A stretch of 64,000 nt of DNA from Paramyrothecium sp. XJ0827 (taxonomy: Eukaryota; Ascomycota; Sordariomycetes; Hypocreales; Stachybotryaceae). Under the pieces are notes generated by a model, which had not been told where the DNA came from, did no database searches, and worked only from the letters and a program-made list of their open reading frames with translations. The position numbers and the translations under genes are program-made. Below, piece after piece: positions 13,443 through 24,763 of this stretch. Every line of letters starts with the position of its first letter. Position 1 is the stretch's first letter. The stretch is from contig JAJFPB010000005.1 in NCBI GenBank assembly GCA_020881915.1, positions 3,844,001 to 3,908,000 on the forward strand. The letters run 5' to 3'.

Positions 13443-15153
13443 TCAGAGGTCGTCGTCATCTTCATCGCTGCCACTATACCAATCGTCCACATACGCCTCG
13501 GCCAGCTCGGACAAGTCATTGAAAAGTGCCTCACGATCCTCGGGGCCGAGGGACCAGGTGGCCTGTGACCGTAGGGTTTTGACTCGTTCCGCCATCGCGT
13601 CGTCGGTGGAGAGCCTCGTCTGAAGCGAGACACCGTCCTTCTCCGATGCATTTGCGTATATGTGTGGATAGCTATCGAGAATTGGATACTTGAGGTTGGA
13701 CGCATATCTGTGATCTCGAACGTTAGCCAATGCCACCCTCACCCCGGAGTAGCACAAGATGCACCAAATGCCACGATAGTCAAAGACGTCCGATTTCGTA
13801 CCTTCTTGTTACAGTATTTCCGATGATAGGTCGCTTTTTGTCCTCCTCAGTCTCTTCCTCTGCCTCGGCGGCAGGTTTCGAGCCACGGAAGAAGTTGACG
13901 CTGCCAAAGACATGCGGATCACGTTCAGTGGCCTTGAGCTTGATGCGCCCCATCTGGGAGAAATCTATGTCGAGCGCGTCGCTTGCTCCTTGGGGGTTGA
14001 CCGACATCTTGAGGTTTGCCACCGTCAGGTTGCCGGTGGTGTTGAGGCTCTCGGCCATGTCAGCCAAGGAGGTCAACTGCAGGCTGGAATGGGGGGCGAG
14101 ACGGGACGGCAAGGATGCAGTCTCGGCCGCCGCGGCGAACAGAGCGGACGTGTGCCATGGAGATCTAATGTCTGCCGAGACACTGGACGGGAGATTGTCT
14201 TCGGGGATCGCCAGTGGCACCACCATCGAGGCTTGCTCCCGAACGCGGCTCAGACTATGGGCGGTGTTGGTGAGTCTAAGCTGCCGCTTGTCCCTGGTGG
14301 CATCCAGGACGGGCGCCTGCAAGCCCCAGACCCAGATGCAGGACTTTGGATACTCGTCCCGCAGGGCCTCGAGGTAGGAAGAGGCAAAGCCGCCCCAGGC
14401 ATCGTCGATGGTGGTAAAGACCTGCATGCCCTGCATGTGGTCGCACTCCTCCACAAAGGGGCGCCAGTCGCGGTCGACAATGTCGTGCTCGCGGTCCAGC
14501 GACCGGAAGAGCTCGACGCCCATGTCGAAGCGCTCAAAGGGCATGATGGTGGAGTTGAGCTCAAAGTCGTAGAGCTGCACGAGGGACCGGGGGTGGTAGT
14601 AGACGCGGGAGAAGTCGGACCAGTAGCGGACGGTCGAGGTGGTGAGCTGCGGCGGCGCGGACCCGGCGTCTAGGCTCTGCTGGTAGGCGCTCGCGGCGAG
14701 GGGGTCTTGCTTGTGAACCGCAGACGGGCCAGACCTGCGTCGGTGGTGAGCATCGGCAGCTCTCTGGTGGTGATGGGATTCATCTTGCTTGGAGGGTGGG
14801 GGGGAGAAGGTATCGAGACAACGTACCAGACCGAGCCCGCCTTGACGTCCGCGCCATCGTCATACAGGGCATTTGTCTTCCTCAGCGAACCAAAACCGCC
14901 CTTGAGGTCGTACACGACGGTTCTTGGGAGAAACGTCTCGGACCCGTCGGCGCCTAGGCCCTGGCGCCAGTGTACATCATGGTTCACGGGCGACTGTTCC
15001 TCGCCCGCGTACGTGAAGTAAGATTCCTGGTCAAGAGTCAGCGTCTGCTGCGGCGACGAGCCGATGGGGTGCATGGAATACCTGGGCGTTCCAGAAGTGA
15101 GTAGCAACGTAGTTGCTCAGCTGGCCCAGCTGGAGCGTCACAATCTCACGCAT
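13443..15153 (-). CDS. DML1: Misato/Dml1 tubulin-like mitochondrial inheritance protein
   Basis: Model: complement of 13443..13707, 13802..14734, 14827..15026, 15082..15153; 489 residues, close to yeast Dml1. Introns are 94, 92 and 55 nt and all junctions keep frame. The N-terminal Misato segment II reads [16 protein letters not shown], then [11 protein letters not shown] and [10 protein letters not shown], followed by [18 protein letters not shown]. The tubulin-like body contains [38 protein letters not shown] and [18 protein letters not shown]. The C-terminus is acidic. Dml1/Misato proteins are needed for mitochondrial DNA inheritance and distribution in yeast, and for mitochondrial shape and spindle behaviour in animals. 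It is divergent from the peroxiredoxin-like gene at 15790. A TATATATA run lies directly upstream of the start codon. Confidence 0.93.
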
Positions 15154-15789
15154 GCTATATATATGCTGTGAGGGTAGAGGGACCGGGGAGGTGTTGATGA
15201 TTCTTGAATACGACGGTTAGTCTCGGACTATTGATAACCAACACTGTTCAAATAGTCATTGAAAAATTCCTCATGGTCAGGCCAAATTTACTAATAAGCA
15301 ATTGGTTACCAAATGAATTTTCATGGTACCTGAGGTAGGAAGAAGCATGTGGGATAAGTGGTGCTAATCACGAAGCTGTAGGGTAGGCGAGTCTTTCACG
15401 TTGAGTTTTGGACCAGTGCAGTGCCGCCCTTCACATTCATGCTATACAGCTAACGAGGCGAGGAGGTTGAGATGCACTGTGGAGACGAATGGGCCGGTAC
15501 TTGGGAAGGGCACCGATAGGCGGCATAGTCAAGTGAGGCAGGTCAGTGCCGTCATAAGTCAAGGTTGCAGTGTGTGCGCCATGTCTTCCCCCAACCTCAA
15601 CCTCAATCTCAACCTCATCCCAGAAAACCATACGGTCACTGTTAAGACCTTTCACTCATATCCATTTCACCGGTTTTCAAGCACCAAAGCCGTCAAGTGA
15701 AGCGACACGATACCGCAGCAAACCACTAGCACTTGTTGCGTCACAAGCCCAAGCGACTTACAAGAGCAGTGACAACATACACCACCAGC
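15154..15789. promoter_or_regulatory. divergent promoter region between DML1 and the peroxiredoxin-like gene
   Basis: 636 bases between two divergent starts. A short tandem CAACCTCAAT-like repeat occurs near 15592-15620 (AACCTCAACCTCAATCTCAA). No coding content was recognised. Confidence 0.45.
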
Positions 15790-16531
15790 ATGTCACACGA
15801 AGCCGCCACCGCAGCCGCCGCGCCGGCCTCGTCGTCTTCGAGCTTCTGGCAAGAGATCGAGTCCTTCAAGGCGCCGCCGCAGAAGGACGTCGCTCCGCTG
15901 CCCAAGATCGGCTCGCCCGCGCCGCCATCCCCCGAGCTGTCCTTGCCCAACCCGGACGGGAAGCCCACCATGGTCCTGTTCCTCCGCCACTGCGGATGTC
16001 CTTGTAAGTGAGGCCCGCTCAGCCTTCCAACCACCTGCGAAGATGGCCCTCCCCGGCAACCGACGGCTCTGCATTACCGGCTCTGACGTTTCTTCCGCAG
16101 TTGCCGAGAAGACTTTCAAGGCTTTCACCGCGCTCTCCAGCAAGCTCTCCAAGCAGGTCCGCTTCGTCGCCGTCTCGCACTCGTCCGCCTCCGCCACCGA
16201 GCGCTGGATCCCCCAGGTCGGCGGCACGTGGAACACCGACGTCGTCGTCGACGAGGCCCGCGACGTCTACGCGCGGTGGGGCCTCGGCCTGACGACCACC
16301 TGGCACGCCCTCAACCCGCGCGTCATCTACTCGGCCTTCCGCATGGGCCTCGACGAGGGCGTCTGGAACCGCCCCACCGAGAGCGGCAGCCGCTGGCAGC
16401 TGAGCGGCGCCTTTGGCGTCGACGGCGACGGCGTCGTGCGCTGGCTCCACGTCGGCGCCTCGGCGGACGAGCTGCCGGACCTCAGTGCCGGTGTGGAGGC
16501 TTTGGGCGTTGCGCTTCCCCCCAAGGCTTGA
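15790..16531 (+). CDS. peroxiredoxin-like (AhpC/TSA-type, thioredoxin-fold) protein
   Basis: Model: 15790..16003 and 16101..16531 with a 97 nt intron; 214 residues. The first exon has an Ala/Ser-rich leader (residues 1-19), then the first strand of a thioredoxin fold (KPTMVLFLRHCGCPF). In the AhpC-TSA_2/PRXL2 group this RxxxCPF position carries the redox cysteine; Cys68 and Cys70 are the candidates here. Downstream segments (VRFVAVSHSSASATERWI, then VYARWGLGLTTTWHAL and RWQLSGAFGVDGDGVVRWLHVG) fit the rest of the fold, in which cofactor-free fungal members handle peroxides or act as thiol regulators. The N-terminus is not a clear signal peptide, so it is probably cytosolic. The substrate cannot be told from sequence. 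Confidence 0.85.
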
Positions 16532-17044
16532 TGCGCTTCGCGAAGCCCTCGAACTGAATGCAATCATGGCCGACTCCCGCTGCGTTGCCATTGGTTTCAC
16601 CCCCCCCGTGCACATCACTCTCCGCACCTAAACTGGATTCACAGCAACCGCATCAATTGTTTGTCTCTTAGCTCACTTCGTCCTGCGATACCTTATGATC
16701 GATTATGCTCTTTGTGTTAAACGGCCATGGATTACCTTGGCGCTTTTGACATCTTCTTACACAACGCTTCTACGCAAGGATGATATCGCTGCAACTTCGT
16801 CCTCGGACCATTGTCGGCGCCGGTCGGTCTTGGCTCTCAACTAATCTTCGTTCGATCACTGGACACGATGGCCCGATGCAGTCATTTTATTGATACTTCT
16901 CGCCAAGGTGATCACTATTGTTGCTGATATACTAATATATGCTACGGGCTTTGCCCAGGTATCTCAAAACACTACCAAACGCCTCCCACCATTGCCCATC
17001 CCCATTAGTCGTATCTTGCGTATATCGACCTGAGAGGAACTCCT
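16532..17044. other. intergenic region between convergent peroxiredoxin-like and septin-like genes
   Basis: 3' UTR space of convergent genes; no coding content, RNA gene or repeat recognised. Confidence 0.4.
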
Positions 17045-19098
17045 CTAAAGCGCCGAGCACCACCCAGGCCATAATATCATGTCTGCCTGATTGCTGGCGC
17101 CAGAGCGGTAGAGCCAAGCCACCAGACAGCCAAGCGCTCCCACACTGCTTAAAAACTCTAGGCTCACCTGTCCACCATTTTGGACCCGGGTGACCAGCTG
17201 TAGTAGGCCAAGAGGGTCCTGGTGATAGGACACCGGTGTCTGCTTGGAACCTCGTCGGCTCTTCTTCCGCCCTCCCCTTCTACTGACGATGGATAGATGC
17301 GCATCAGGGGCGTCTACCTCGTAGCGGGAGCCGTTGGTAAACGATGGACTCTGTGACAACCTGCACAGCCTTTCTCCTTCCAAGCTCTGCCGTAGGTCCT
17401 GGGCCCAGTTAGATATTTCCACACGTCTCCAAAACGGATGCTGCCCATATGGATTTGCCGTCAGAACTGGGGTCACTGCATAGTTGAGACTCTGTCGGCG
17501 GTGGCAGAGCGCAAAGCATAGATCATTATCCATTCCTTGCTTTTGGCGCCACTTGACACATTTTAGTGCTGCCGAGTGCCGGAGCTGGGCGCTTCCTTCG
17601 GGAGAGAAGATGCTATCCACAAGCTTGCCAAGGTCGCTTGACAGTAACGGGGGCATGTAATCGGAGCTCATGAGAACGCTGGCGTCCATGACTTGTGAAT
17701 CGGGCCGGGTCGCAGACGAAACGGCGTAGACGGCAACGAATGGATCAACAAAATGGGAATCCCCAAATGAGAAACTTTGGATGCCCTGATCATCAAGTGC
17801 TTGAACAATTCGTTCCTTGGGCTCAAGGAGAGCTTCGTCCAGGAATTCATCCGCGTGACCGATCACAGGAATGACATTGGTCATGGTGCTGAGCCGTTCA
17901 ATGTACTCCAGTTCGCTAGAAGTAGGACCTGGAAGCCGATTAGAGCTATACGTCACTCGTGAAGTAGGCAGTCATACCTGTGAATGGAAGAAGGTAAAGG
18001 ACAGCGTCAACAATCGGCTCCGCGCCAGAACTCAGAATACACGCGAGGTCCGAGTCACCGATAGACTTGCTGAGTAGTGGCAGAAGAGATGATTCAACAT
18101 ACTTCATGGCAGGCTGGGGAGCGTCAGAGAGGCGTGATTTCTCGGATTGTAGGAACGATTGAACTGACCTGGTTGGTTTCGTCCGGCGGTGCGGCCTCGA
18201 CAAAGCAGATGTTCCTGCTCAGGATTTCGTCTGTTGAAGACCTGCGCCTTCGAACCGCCGACAAAGAGTCTGGATTAGTCTGCCACCAGGTATGAGGCTT
18301 AGTGCTGGCATAAACCTCTGTTACCCCTCGCGATGTTATGGAATCAATGGGATCAATGTGCACAATATGCTCGCATATCTGCGCCATAGACTGTATGAAG
18401 GACGTTTTGCCAATGCCTAGTTTGTCAGTCCAACGAGTAGCAATCCGCAGCATGAGAGGTATCATCTTACCGGTGCTGCCCGTAACCAGAAGCTTGAGCT
18501 TTCCTATCGACCTCCCGGTCACAGAGAAAGGACGACGTCGCGGGACGGTCAAGCTAGGCATGACGAGCTGAGGACCGGGCCCAGAACCCGTCATCGTTTC
18601 GTGTGGGGAAGGGCTTCGGTGGTGGGAGGCCGCAAAATCGACCAGGCTAGGTGGAAAGCTGTCGTGAAAAGAAGACGCCGTCAACGAGTCTCTTCGGGAA
18701 GAGATGCTGCTTATTGCGGACTCGTTTCCCGACAGGCTGGCGAGGCCCGGTGTCAGCGGCTGCAAGTAATCTTGTTGACGGCCAGCGTTGCCAGCGTCGG
18801 ACGAACCACAGGACGTTGTTGATAGTGAAGGCAGCCAGGAGTCCGCAATGTCGGCATTGTTCGCTCTCTGCTTCGTGTGTAGTAGAGGCCGACGCACGGC
18901 ATCGTGGGGGCTCTTGCGGGGGCTGTACAAGCGGCTGGAGGACTGCGTGCCAGACTCAGCGGCGGCTTCAAGCTCAGCCTCCGTGGTGATGAAACACTCG
19001 ACAGGCGTTGCGGTCGGCGTGGGCATCAAGGAATCATCATCCGGGTGACCCGAGATGTGGTTGCTCGAGCCAGCGCCCGCGGTCGGTACGGGTATCAT
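17045..19098 (-). CDS. divergent septin-type GTPase-domain protein
   Basis: Model: complement of 17045..17928, 17978..18113, 18169..18416, 18471..19098; 631 residues, introns of 49, 55 and 54 nt. The first ~190 residues are disordered and Ser/Pro-rich. A septin-like G domain follows: KLKLLVTGSTGIGKTSF is a complete P-loop (about residues 207-214), formed only after splicing across its glycine codon. SELEYIERLSTMTNVIPVIGHAD matches the septin segment that ends in the G4 motif, but it reads GHAD rather than AKAD. The G3 region (SRNICFVEAAPPDETN) lacks the usual DTPG. PPLLSSDLGKLVDSIF and RHSAALKCVKWRQ follow, then a basic patch (RRGGRKKSRRGSK) and a hydrophobic C-terminus (LEFLSSVGALGCLVAWLY) that may be a membrane anchor. 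Septins form filaments at division sites. This one belongs to a divergent ascomycete group whose GTP hydrolysis is doubtful. Confidence 0.82.
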
Positions 19099-19942
19099 GA
19101 TGTCCAGGTCTACCTGTGCAATCTGACTGTCCTAGGACAGGCTTGAAGGCAGGAGCAAAGTCGGGGATGAGGATCAGATGGCGGGGAACATGGAAGATGG
19201 AAGATCGGTGAAGGCTTGCAAGTCGGTGATTCGCTGCGGTGATGATGGCATATTCCCCGCGCCGATAAGAACCAAGAGGAGCGGTGTTGGGTTTCCGCCG
19301 TCGCAAGTCAAGCAAGAAAGGAGCAAGCGTGCTCCGCAAAGTCACTTGCGAGCTGGCAATGGATCAAGGTTCCTACATAAGTATGGAAGAAGGCAGGTCG
19401 GTGGCAAGGAGCTGGAGACAAAGCGCGGTGAGGATTGCTCCGAAACACCCACGTCGTCGAAGCACGCGATTGATAAGTTGAAGGTCAGGTAACGCAGGCC
19501 ATGGGGCCGCTATCGCTATCGCTATCGCCGGGCCACCTTATGCGGGGAACGAACCAGCCCCGCCCTGTAGCAGATCATGTACCCGAACAGTACCTCTGGA
19601 GGTCCCTTGCTACTTGTGTCATGCAGCCTCAGGCTGGCGGGGTCCGTTGGGAAAGCCGCTAGTGGGAGGAGGAGGAGGGGCTTTTTGGGCAGTTCCCTCT
19701 GGCCTGGCCTGGCCTTGCCTGATAAATAATATTGACGCCTTGGTGACTGTGACTGTGACCGATTTTGACCGACTCCCGTACTACAGTACACTACCTCCAC
19801 ACCTTTTAACATTCCTACCTCGCCTTGCTGCCGCTTTCAAGAACGTCCAGGCCGACAATTGCTTGCGCCGGCTTTCGACCCGGGCGTCCATTCGTACACA
19901 AACACAAAGACGTGTATGCTTTAGTCGCCGCCTTTGACCAAC
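19099..19942. promoter_or_regulatory. divergent promoter region between the septin-like gene and the PHO85-type kinase
   Basis: 844 bases between divergent starts. A short CTATCG tandem (GCTATCGCTATCGCTATCGC, about 19509-19528) and a GTGACT repeat (TGGTGACTGTGACTGTGACC, about 19740-19759) are visible. The part next to the kinase is pyrimidine-rich. Confidence 0.45.
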
Positions 19943-21041
19943 ATGGACGGCAAAAGGCACCCTAGCTCGTTCCAGCAGCTGGAGAAACTTGGTGAGGGCA
20001 CATATGCGACAGTCAGTATCCCCACGCCCTACCTACCTTAGCAAACGAGAATCGCAGCCCAGAACACACACGTGCGCGCGCGCCCTCTTTCCATGACTCT
20101 CCTGACCGTGTATCTCCTCCCAGGTTTTCAAAGGTCGAAACCGCCAAACCGGTGAGCTCGTTGCCCTCAAGGAAATCCACCTTGACTCCGAGGAGGGCAC
20201 CCCGTCAACAGCCATCCGCGAAATCTCCCTTATGAAGGAGCTCAAGCACGAGAACATTGTCGCTCTCCACGATGTCATCCACACCGAGAACAAGCTCATG
20301 CTCGTCTTCGAGTTCATGGACGGCGACCTGAAGCGCTACATGGACACCAACGGCGAACGCGGCGCCCTCAAACCCGCCACCATCAAGTCCTTCATGTACC
20401 AGCTGCTCAAGGGCATCGACTTCTGCCACCAGAATCGCGTCCTCCATCGTGATCTCAAACCCCAGAACCTGCTCATCAACGGCAAGGGCGTCCTCAAGCT
20501 CGGCGACTTCGGCCTGGCCCGTGCCTTCGGCATTCCCGTCAACACATTCTCTAACGAGGTCGTCACCCTGTGGTACCGCGCACCGGATGTCCTTCTTGGT
20601 AGTAGGACTTATAACACAAGCATCGACATTTGGTCCGCCGGTTGCATCATGGCTGAAATGTACACGGGCAGGCCCCTATTCCCCGGTACGACGAACGAGG
20701 ACCAGATCATCAGGATATTCCGCATCATGGGAACCCCTACCGAGCGCACATGGCCAGGCATCACGCAGTTCCCCGAATACAAACCCACCTTCCAGATGTA
20801 CGCCACGCAAGATCTCCGCAACATCCTCCACGCCATCGATCCTACTGGCATCGATTTGCTGCAGAGGATGCTTCAACTGCGGCCCGAGCTGCGAATCAGT
20901 GCTCACGACGCCCTTCAGCACCCGTGGTTCAACGATATCGTGATGCATCAGCAGCAGCAGCAGCAGCAGCAGCAAGCCATGCAGGCACAGGCGCGAGCCT
21001 ACCAGCAGAATGTGCCACACCAGAACTTTGATGGCTACTGA
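19943..21041 (+). CDS. PHO85: cyclin-dependent kinase, PHO85/CDK5 type
   Basis: Model: 19943..20011 and 20124..21041 with a 112 nt intron; 328 residues. All kinase landmarks are present: [11 protein letters not shown] glycine loop, Lys39 in VALKEIHL, the cyclin-binding helix PSTAIRE (50-56), HRDLKPQN with catalytic Asp133, DFG at 151-153, and [14 protein letters not shown] in the activation/substrate region. PSTAIRE together with [13 protein letters not shown] and the [12 protein letters not shown] context is typical of PHO85-type kinases, which pair with Pcl cyclins to signal phosphate and nutrient status. An alternative is a general CDK5-like kinase, which is the same clade. The C-terminus has a polyglutamine run from a CAG repeat (about 20947-20973), then [12 protein letters not shown]. 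No inhibitory or destruction motif was assigned. Confidence 0.94.
20947..20973 (+). repeat. CAG trinucleotide repeat encoding polyglutamine
   Basis: About nine consecutive CAG codons near the 3' end of the kinase gene, a site likely to vary in length between strains. Confidence 0.9.
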
Positions 21042-21488
21042 TTTTGAGCTTCCCAGCTACTAACAACGCTCGATCATGTCGCAGCCATTCTAGTGCACGT
21101 CCATCCCTAGTTCAACAAATTGCACATCTGGACGACCTTTGCCAGGACACGACTAAAGAGCGCATAGCCCACGAGCACTAAACATACACATTTAAATTCT
21201 TTTTGTTTTGTTTTGTTTACTTTTTGCATTCCTTCAGCCCTGCCCGACATGGTTTTCTTTTTCTATATTATTCCTTTCATGTCGATAAATGAACATTCCA
21301 TGAAGTGACGGGTATCAATTATAGATGGGGTAACAGGATTAGTTTATGATAGCGATGGTCGCGGAAAAGGAGGTGTTGAGGGTCGGGATTGCCTTTTGCA
21401 TCAGCGCAGGATTAATAGCAAAGTCTAATGCCAAGGAAGATGCTGGTAATGGAACGCCGTGTGTTGCTTCAATTCCGCGCTGGCGTGA
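21042..21488. other. intergenic region between convergent PHO85-type kinase and tafazzin genes
   Basis: 3' UTR space. A T-rich TTTTGTTTTGTTTTG run lies at about 21199-21218, consistent with kinase 3' end formation. No gene recognised. Confidence 0.45.
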
Positions 21489-22685
21489 TTAGTGCCTGTT
21501 GACAAGACTGCCGTCCACGGGACTCTTGAATTTTCGCTTGTTGGGCTCCTTGTCCCACGTGTCCGCCAGAGCGGCCGACTCGTCTTCCTCAGCGGGGAGG
21601 CCGAGGCTGAGCCTTAGCTTTTGCACTTCATCTCTGACGCTCTTGGCAACGTCGACTCTCAACTGCACGGCCTCCGGACCGTCCGTCAAGAGGTGCGGGT
21701 CCCCCTTGTCGACCAAGCGCCTCCATGCAGCACGCTGTTCGCCGAATACCTGGTCGACATCTGTCGGCTTTCCAATGATCATCCTGAATGGCTTGCCCAC
21801 GCGGGGAAGGAAGCGCGGCCACTTTCTGTCCTCAGACATGATGTACTGCGTTCCGTCCATGAACATGGGGATGAACTCGGGCGCAGGGTCGGATTCCAGA
21901 ATCAGGCGTGCGACGCCCCATTTGAAGTAACGCAGACCGTTGTCCGGGCCCTGGTGGCAGCAAGCCTCGGGAAAGACGTGGACCCAGGCGTTGCAGTTGG
22001 AGGCGTATGCGGCTGGGGCCCGGAACTTGTCTGAGCCGTTGGTGGAGAAGGTGAGGTCGCGTTGCCTGACGGGAGAGGAGGGACCAGACAAGAGGCTCAG
22101 AGCCTGGCTCATTGTGGGCTGGTAGAGGCCGCCGCGAGGGGAGTGCCAGAGCCTGTGAGTGGGAAGAACTTGTCCGAGACTGAAGAAGGTGGACGTTATG
22201 CTGGTTGTGGGATCCGATTAACATTCATGGGTAAGATGAGCACTGCTTCGAGAGAGCATACTTATTTTTGAAGCATATGTCGTGGGCGCCTAGGCCCCAA
22301 CGGACGTTGGTGAGATCCAAGCTATATCGCAAAGGTAGGATCCCCCACATGAGGGGATCATCAACACTGGCGCACATCTCAAGTCAGCCGGATGAAGGAG
22401 CCCTTCACGTAGACAAGGATTGATAACCGAAGCACAAGCAAGCAAAGGGCGATGAACTTACACGCTGACGTGGTTACACACCGTGAGGAGACCGCGTTCC
22501 CGGCCCTGCGTTCGCCTGCGGTCCAGCGTCCCGAGTAGGTTGTCCAGGCCCACGACCTCGACGCGGTTGAGGCCATAAAGGAAGGCCCGGCACATGGTCG
22601 CCACGGTGCCCATGACGGCCATGGAGGAGAGCCGCCATGGCAGGCTGGGCCGCGTGGGGGTCGCTGGCGGCCCGCTCATGCTCAT
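21489..22685 (-). CDS. TAZ1: tafazzin-type lysophospholipid acyltransferase
   Basis: Model: complement of 21489..22200, 22262..22366, 22462..22685; 346 residues, introns of 61 and 95 nt. The start is the first ATG in frame, at 22685. The acyltransferase HX4D motif is NHVSVVD (His72 to Asp77), and its Val codon is rebuilt across the first intron. It continues DDPLMWGILPLRYSLD. The second motif block (GLYQP region, VFPEACCHQ, LRYFKWGVARLILES) and EFIPMFMDGTQYIM follow the tafazzin pattern. A hydrophobic segment near residues 17-40 would anchor it to membrane. Tafazzins remodel cardiolipin acyl chains on the outward faces of the inner and outer mitochondrial membranes. The gene is divergent from the NOSIP-like gene. 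Confidence 0.92.
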
Positions 22686-23335
22686 GGTTCTGGTGGTGAG
22701 AGATTGGAGGTTGAGAAGGGACAAATCATAGCCAACTTGGTAGATAATTCAATGCCTGATTCAATGCCTGATTCAATGCCTGATGCTCGTTAGCTTCCGG
22801 TGCTAGCTATCGCGACGTGTGCGCTGAAGAGTTCCGACCCAACAACAAGCTCCCATCCCTGTTACGTTTTTTTTCTTTTTCTCTCTGGAAAGACGTTTGA
22901 GCTCCGGGCGTCGAAAGCGATTTAACGTCGAAACATTTTTAGGCTGCGACCAGGGGGTTCTGTTCGGCGCCGGTGACGCGGGACCGCGTGCGCCTGTAAC
23001 GGGTGCCTGTACCTTTCCTGGGGCGGAAGCCTTCTAGAAGCCAGCGCGTTGAGGGTAGTCTAGTCTACCTTGCCTGAGATGGAGGGGGATACGCGACGCT
23101 GCACCGAATGACTCGCTCATTTTGAGGTACCCTTTAGCTCAGACACCGCTCGGCCATCATTTAGCAAGCACTGTCACTCCTGCTCAGCAGTCGAAACACA
23201 CACACACACACCTTGTCCAACACATTGAAGAAGGTAGTCTTGCCGACACTTGACTCCACAGCTTTCGACCGCGCCAGCTGCCACGGACTCTCTCGTTGAC
23301 TTGGCCTCCGCGTTGCGGCCGTTAATACAATTGCC
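22686..23335. promoter_or_regulatory. divergent promoter region between tafazzin and the NOSIP-like gene
   Basis: 650 bases between two divergent starts. It contains the three-copy 12-bp tandem repeat at 22747-22782, a (CA)n run near 23198-23211 and a T-rich run near 22866-22880. On the tafazzin side a short upstream ATG occurs in another frame just before the start. Confidence 0.45.
22747..22782. repeat. three perfect tandem copies of a 12-bp unit
   Basis: The unit ATTCAATGCCTG occurs three times back to back about 60 bp upstream of the tafazzin start codon, within its likely 5' UTR or promoter. Confidence 0.9.
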
Positions 23336-24622
23336 ATGTCACATAGTAAGTTTTCAACCAAACCGTCCGTCCCTTGGCTGCTGTAGCCCACTGTCGCATC
23401 GTGTGTCAAAGCTCCTTGGGCTGCCATCATCCCGTCACCTCGTTCGAGACCTCGTCATCTGATCCCCCCTTGCTCTAGGCAAGAGGAACACGTCCCGGCC
23501 CGTCTTCACGGCCCACGAGCGCGCCCTCGCCAAGTCCAGCTGGAGCGCGAGCTCCGCCCGCCTCAACCGCGACTCCTTCCTGCCCTTTGGCTCCTGCGGC
23601 CTGTGCCTCGAGATCGCCCGGGAGCCCGTCGCCTGCCACCGCGGCGACATCTTCTGCCGCGAGTGCGCCCTCGCGAACCTCCTCGCCCAGAAGAAGGAGC
23701 TCAAGCGCGCCGACAGGGCCCGCCAGGCCGCCCAGCTGGAGCTCGACAGGATCAGGGCGCTCGAGGACGAGGAGGAGAGGGAGAGGGCCATCCGCGACTT
23801 CGAGCTGACCCAGGCCGGTCTCGCTCCCAGCGCAAAGGCCAAGGTCCAGGCGGTCGCCGCCGCCTCTGCTGCAGAGACGAACGACGTCGCCAAGGCGGGC
23901 ACCAAGAGGAAGTTCTCACTGGACGAGAGCGAGCTGAGTCGCATCGTCCAAGAGGATAGAGCCAAGGCTCGCAAAGCCATTGAGGATGAGAAGGTGAGTT
24001 TTGTCACTGCCCTGCGTATGCACGCGTTGGCTATCATCATTGGAGAACCGTGGTTACGCCTATATATTACAGGATTGGGTTTAACCAATTACAGGCCGCG
24101 AAGCCCTCGCTCCCCTCTTTCTGGACGCCTTCCCTAACTCCCGATGTTCAAGACAGCAAGCTTCCCGCGTTGACGAAAAAGGGCAAACTCGTGCCCACAT
24201 GCCCTGCCTCGGCAGACGACAACCCTCACACACTATCCATGCAAAAGCTCGTCACCCTTCAGTTCGATGAGGTAGAGGAAGAAGGCTCCAAGACAAAGCG
24301 CAAGATTTGTCCCTCTTGTCGCAAAGCCCTCAACAATGCGTCTGATGCAGTCATGGCGAGATCGTGCGGGCACGTCCTATGCCGTGCATGCGTCAAGCTA
24401 TTCCTGACACCCTCACGCAAGAAGCCGGCGCCTGAAGCAGAAAAAGAACCGGCCCTGGCATGCTTCGTCTGCGAGACTCCGCTTGGGTCAAGTGCGCCAA
24501 GTCAGGAGGGCAGTAAGGATGCCTTGCCGTCAGGATTGGTTGCGTTGAGGTCGGAAGGAACCGGCTTCTCTGCCAAAGGCGGTAATACTATTGAGAAGTC
24601 CGGCGTGGCTTTTCAATGCTGA
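23336..24622 (+). CDS. NOSIP-like RING/U-box E3 ubiquitin ligase
   Basis: Model: 23336..23345, 23479..23993, 24095..24622; 350 residues. The first exon is only 10 nt (Met-Ser-His plus one base). A 133 nt intron then joins to SKRNTSRPVFTAHERALA. The N-terminal zinc-less U-box-like half (SCGLCLEIAREPVACHRGD then FCRECALANLLAQKK) is followed by a charged helical linker (LELDRIRALEDEEERER) and a C-terminal RING (CPSCRKALNN, SCGHVLCRACVKLF, CFVCETPL). This order is the NOSIP family layout. In animals NOSIP is a nuclear E3 ligase linked to the spliceosome and eNOS; fungal members are probably splicing-associated. Exon 2 has no internal ATG near its start, so the 10-nt first exon is needed. Confidence 0.88.
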
Positions 24623-24763
24623 ACGGTCGTGGCCACGGCAGTCGCACCTTGTAAGGCTAGCTTGGAAGCTGCTCGGGGAAGCTTTTCATCTCTATTTTCT
24701 TAGTATCATCAACTGGGCACCTTGGGCACCCCTTTTTTGGCCCAATGGTAAGCGGCAGCGCCT

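Noticed and set aside
13912..14673. 253-codon plus-strand frame opposite DML1
   Set aside because: Antisense to the Misato/tubulin-like exon; no motif and no independent support.
23435..24088. 217-codon minus-strand frame opposite the NOSIP-like gene
   Set aside because: Ser/Ala-rich antisense shadow that also crosses a spliced intron of the real gene.
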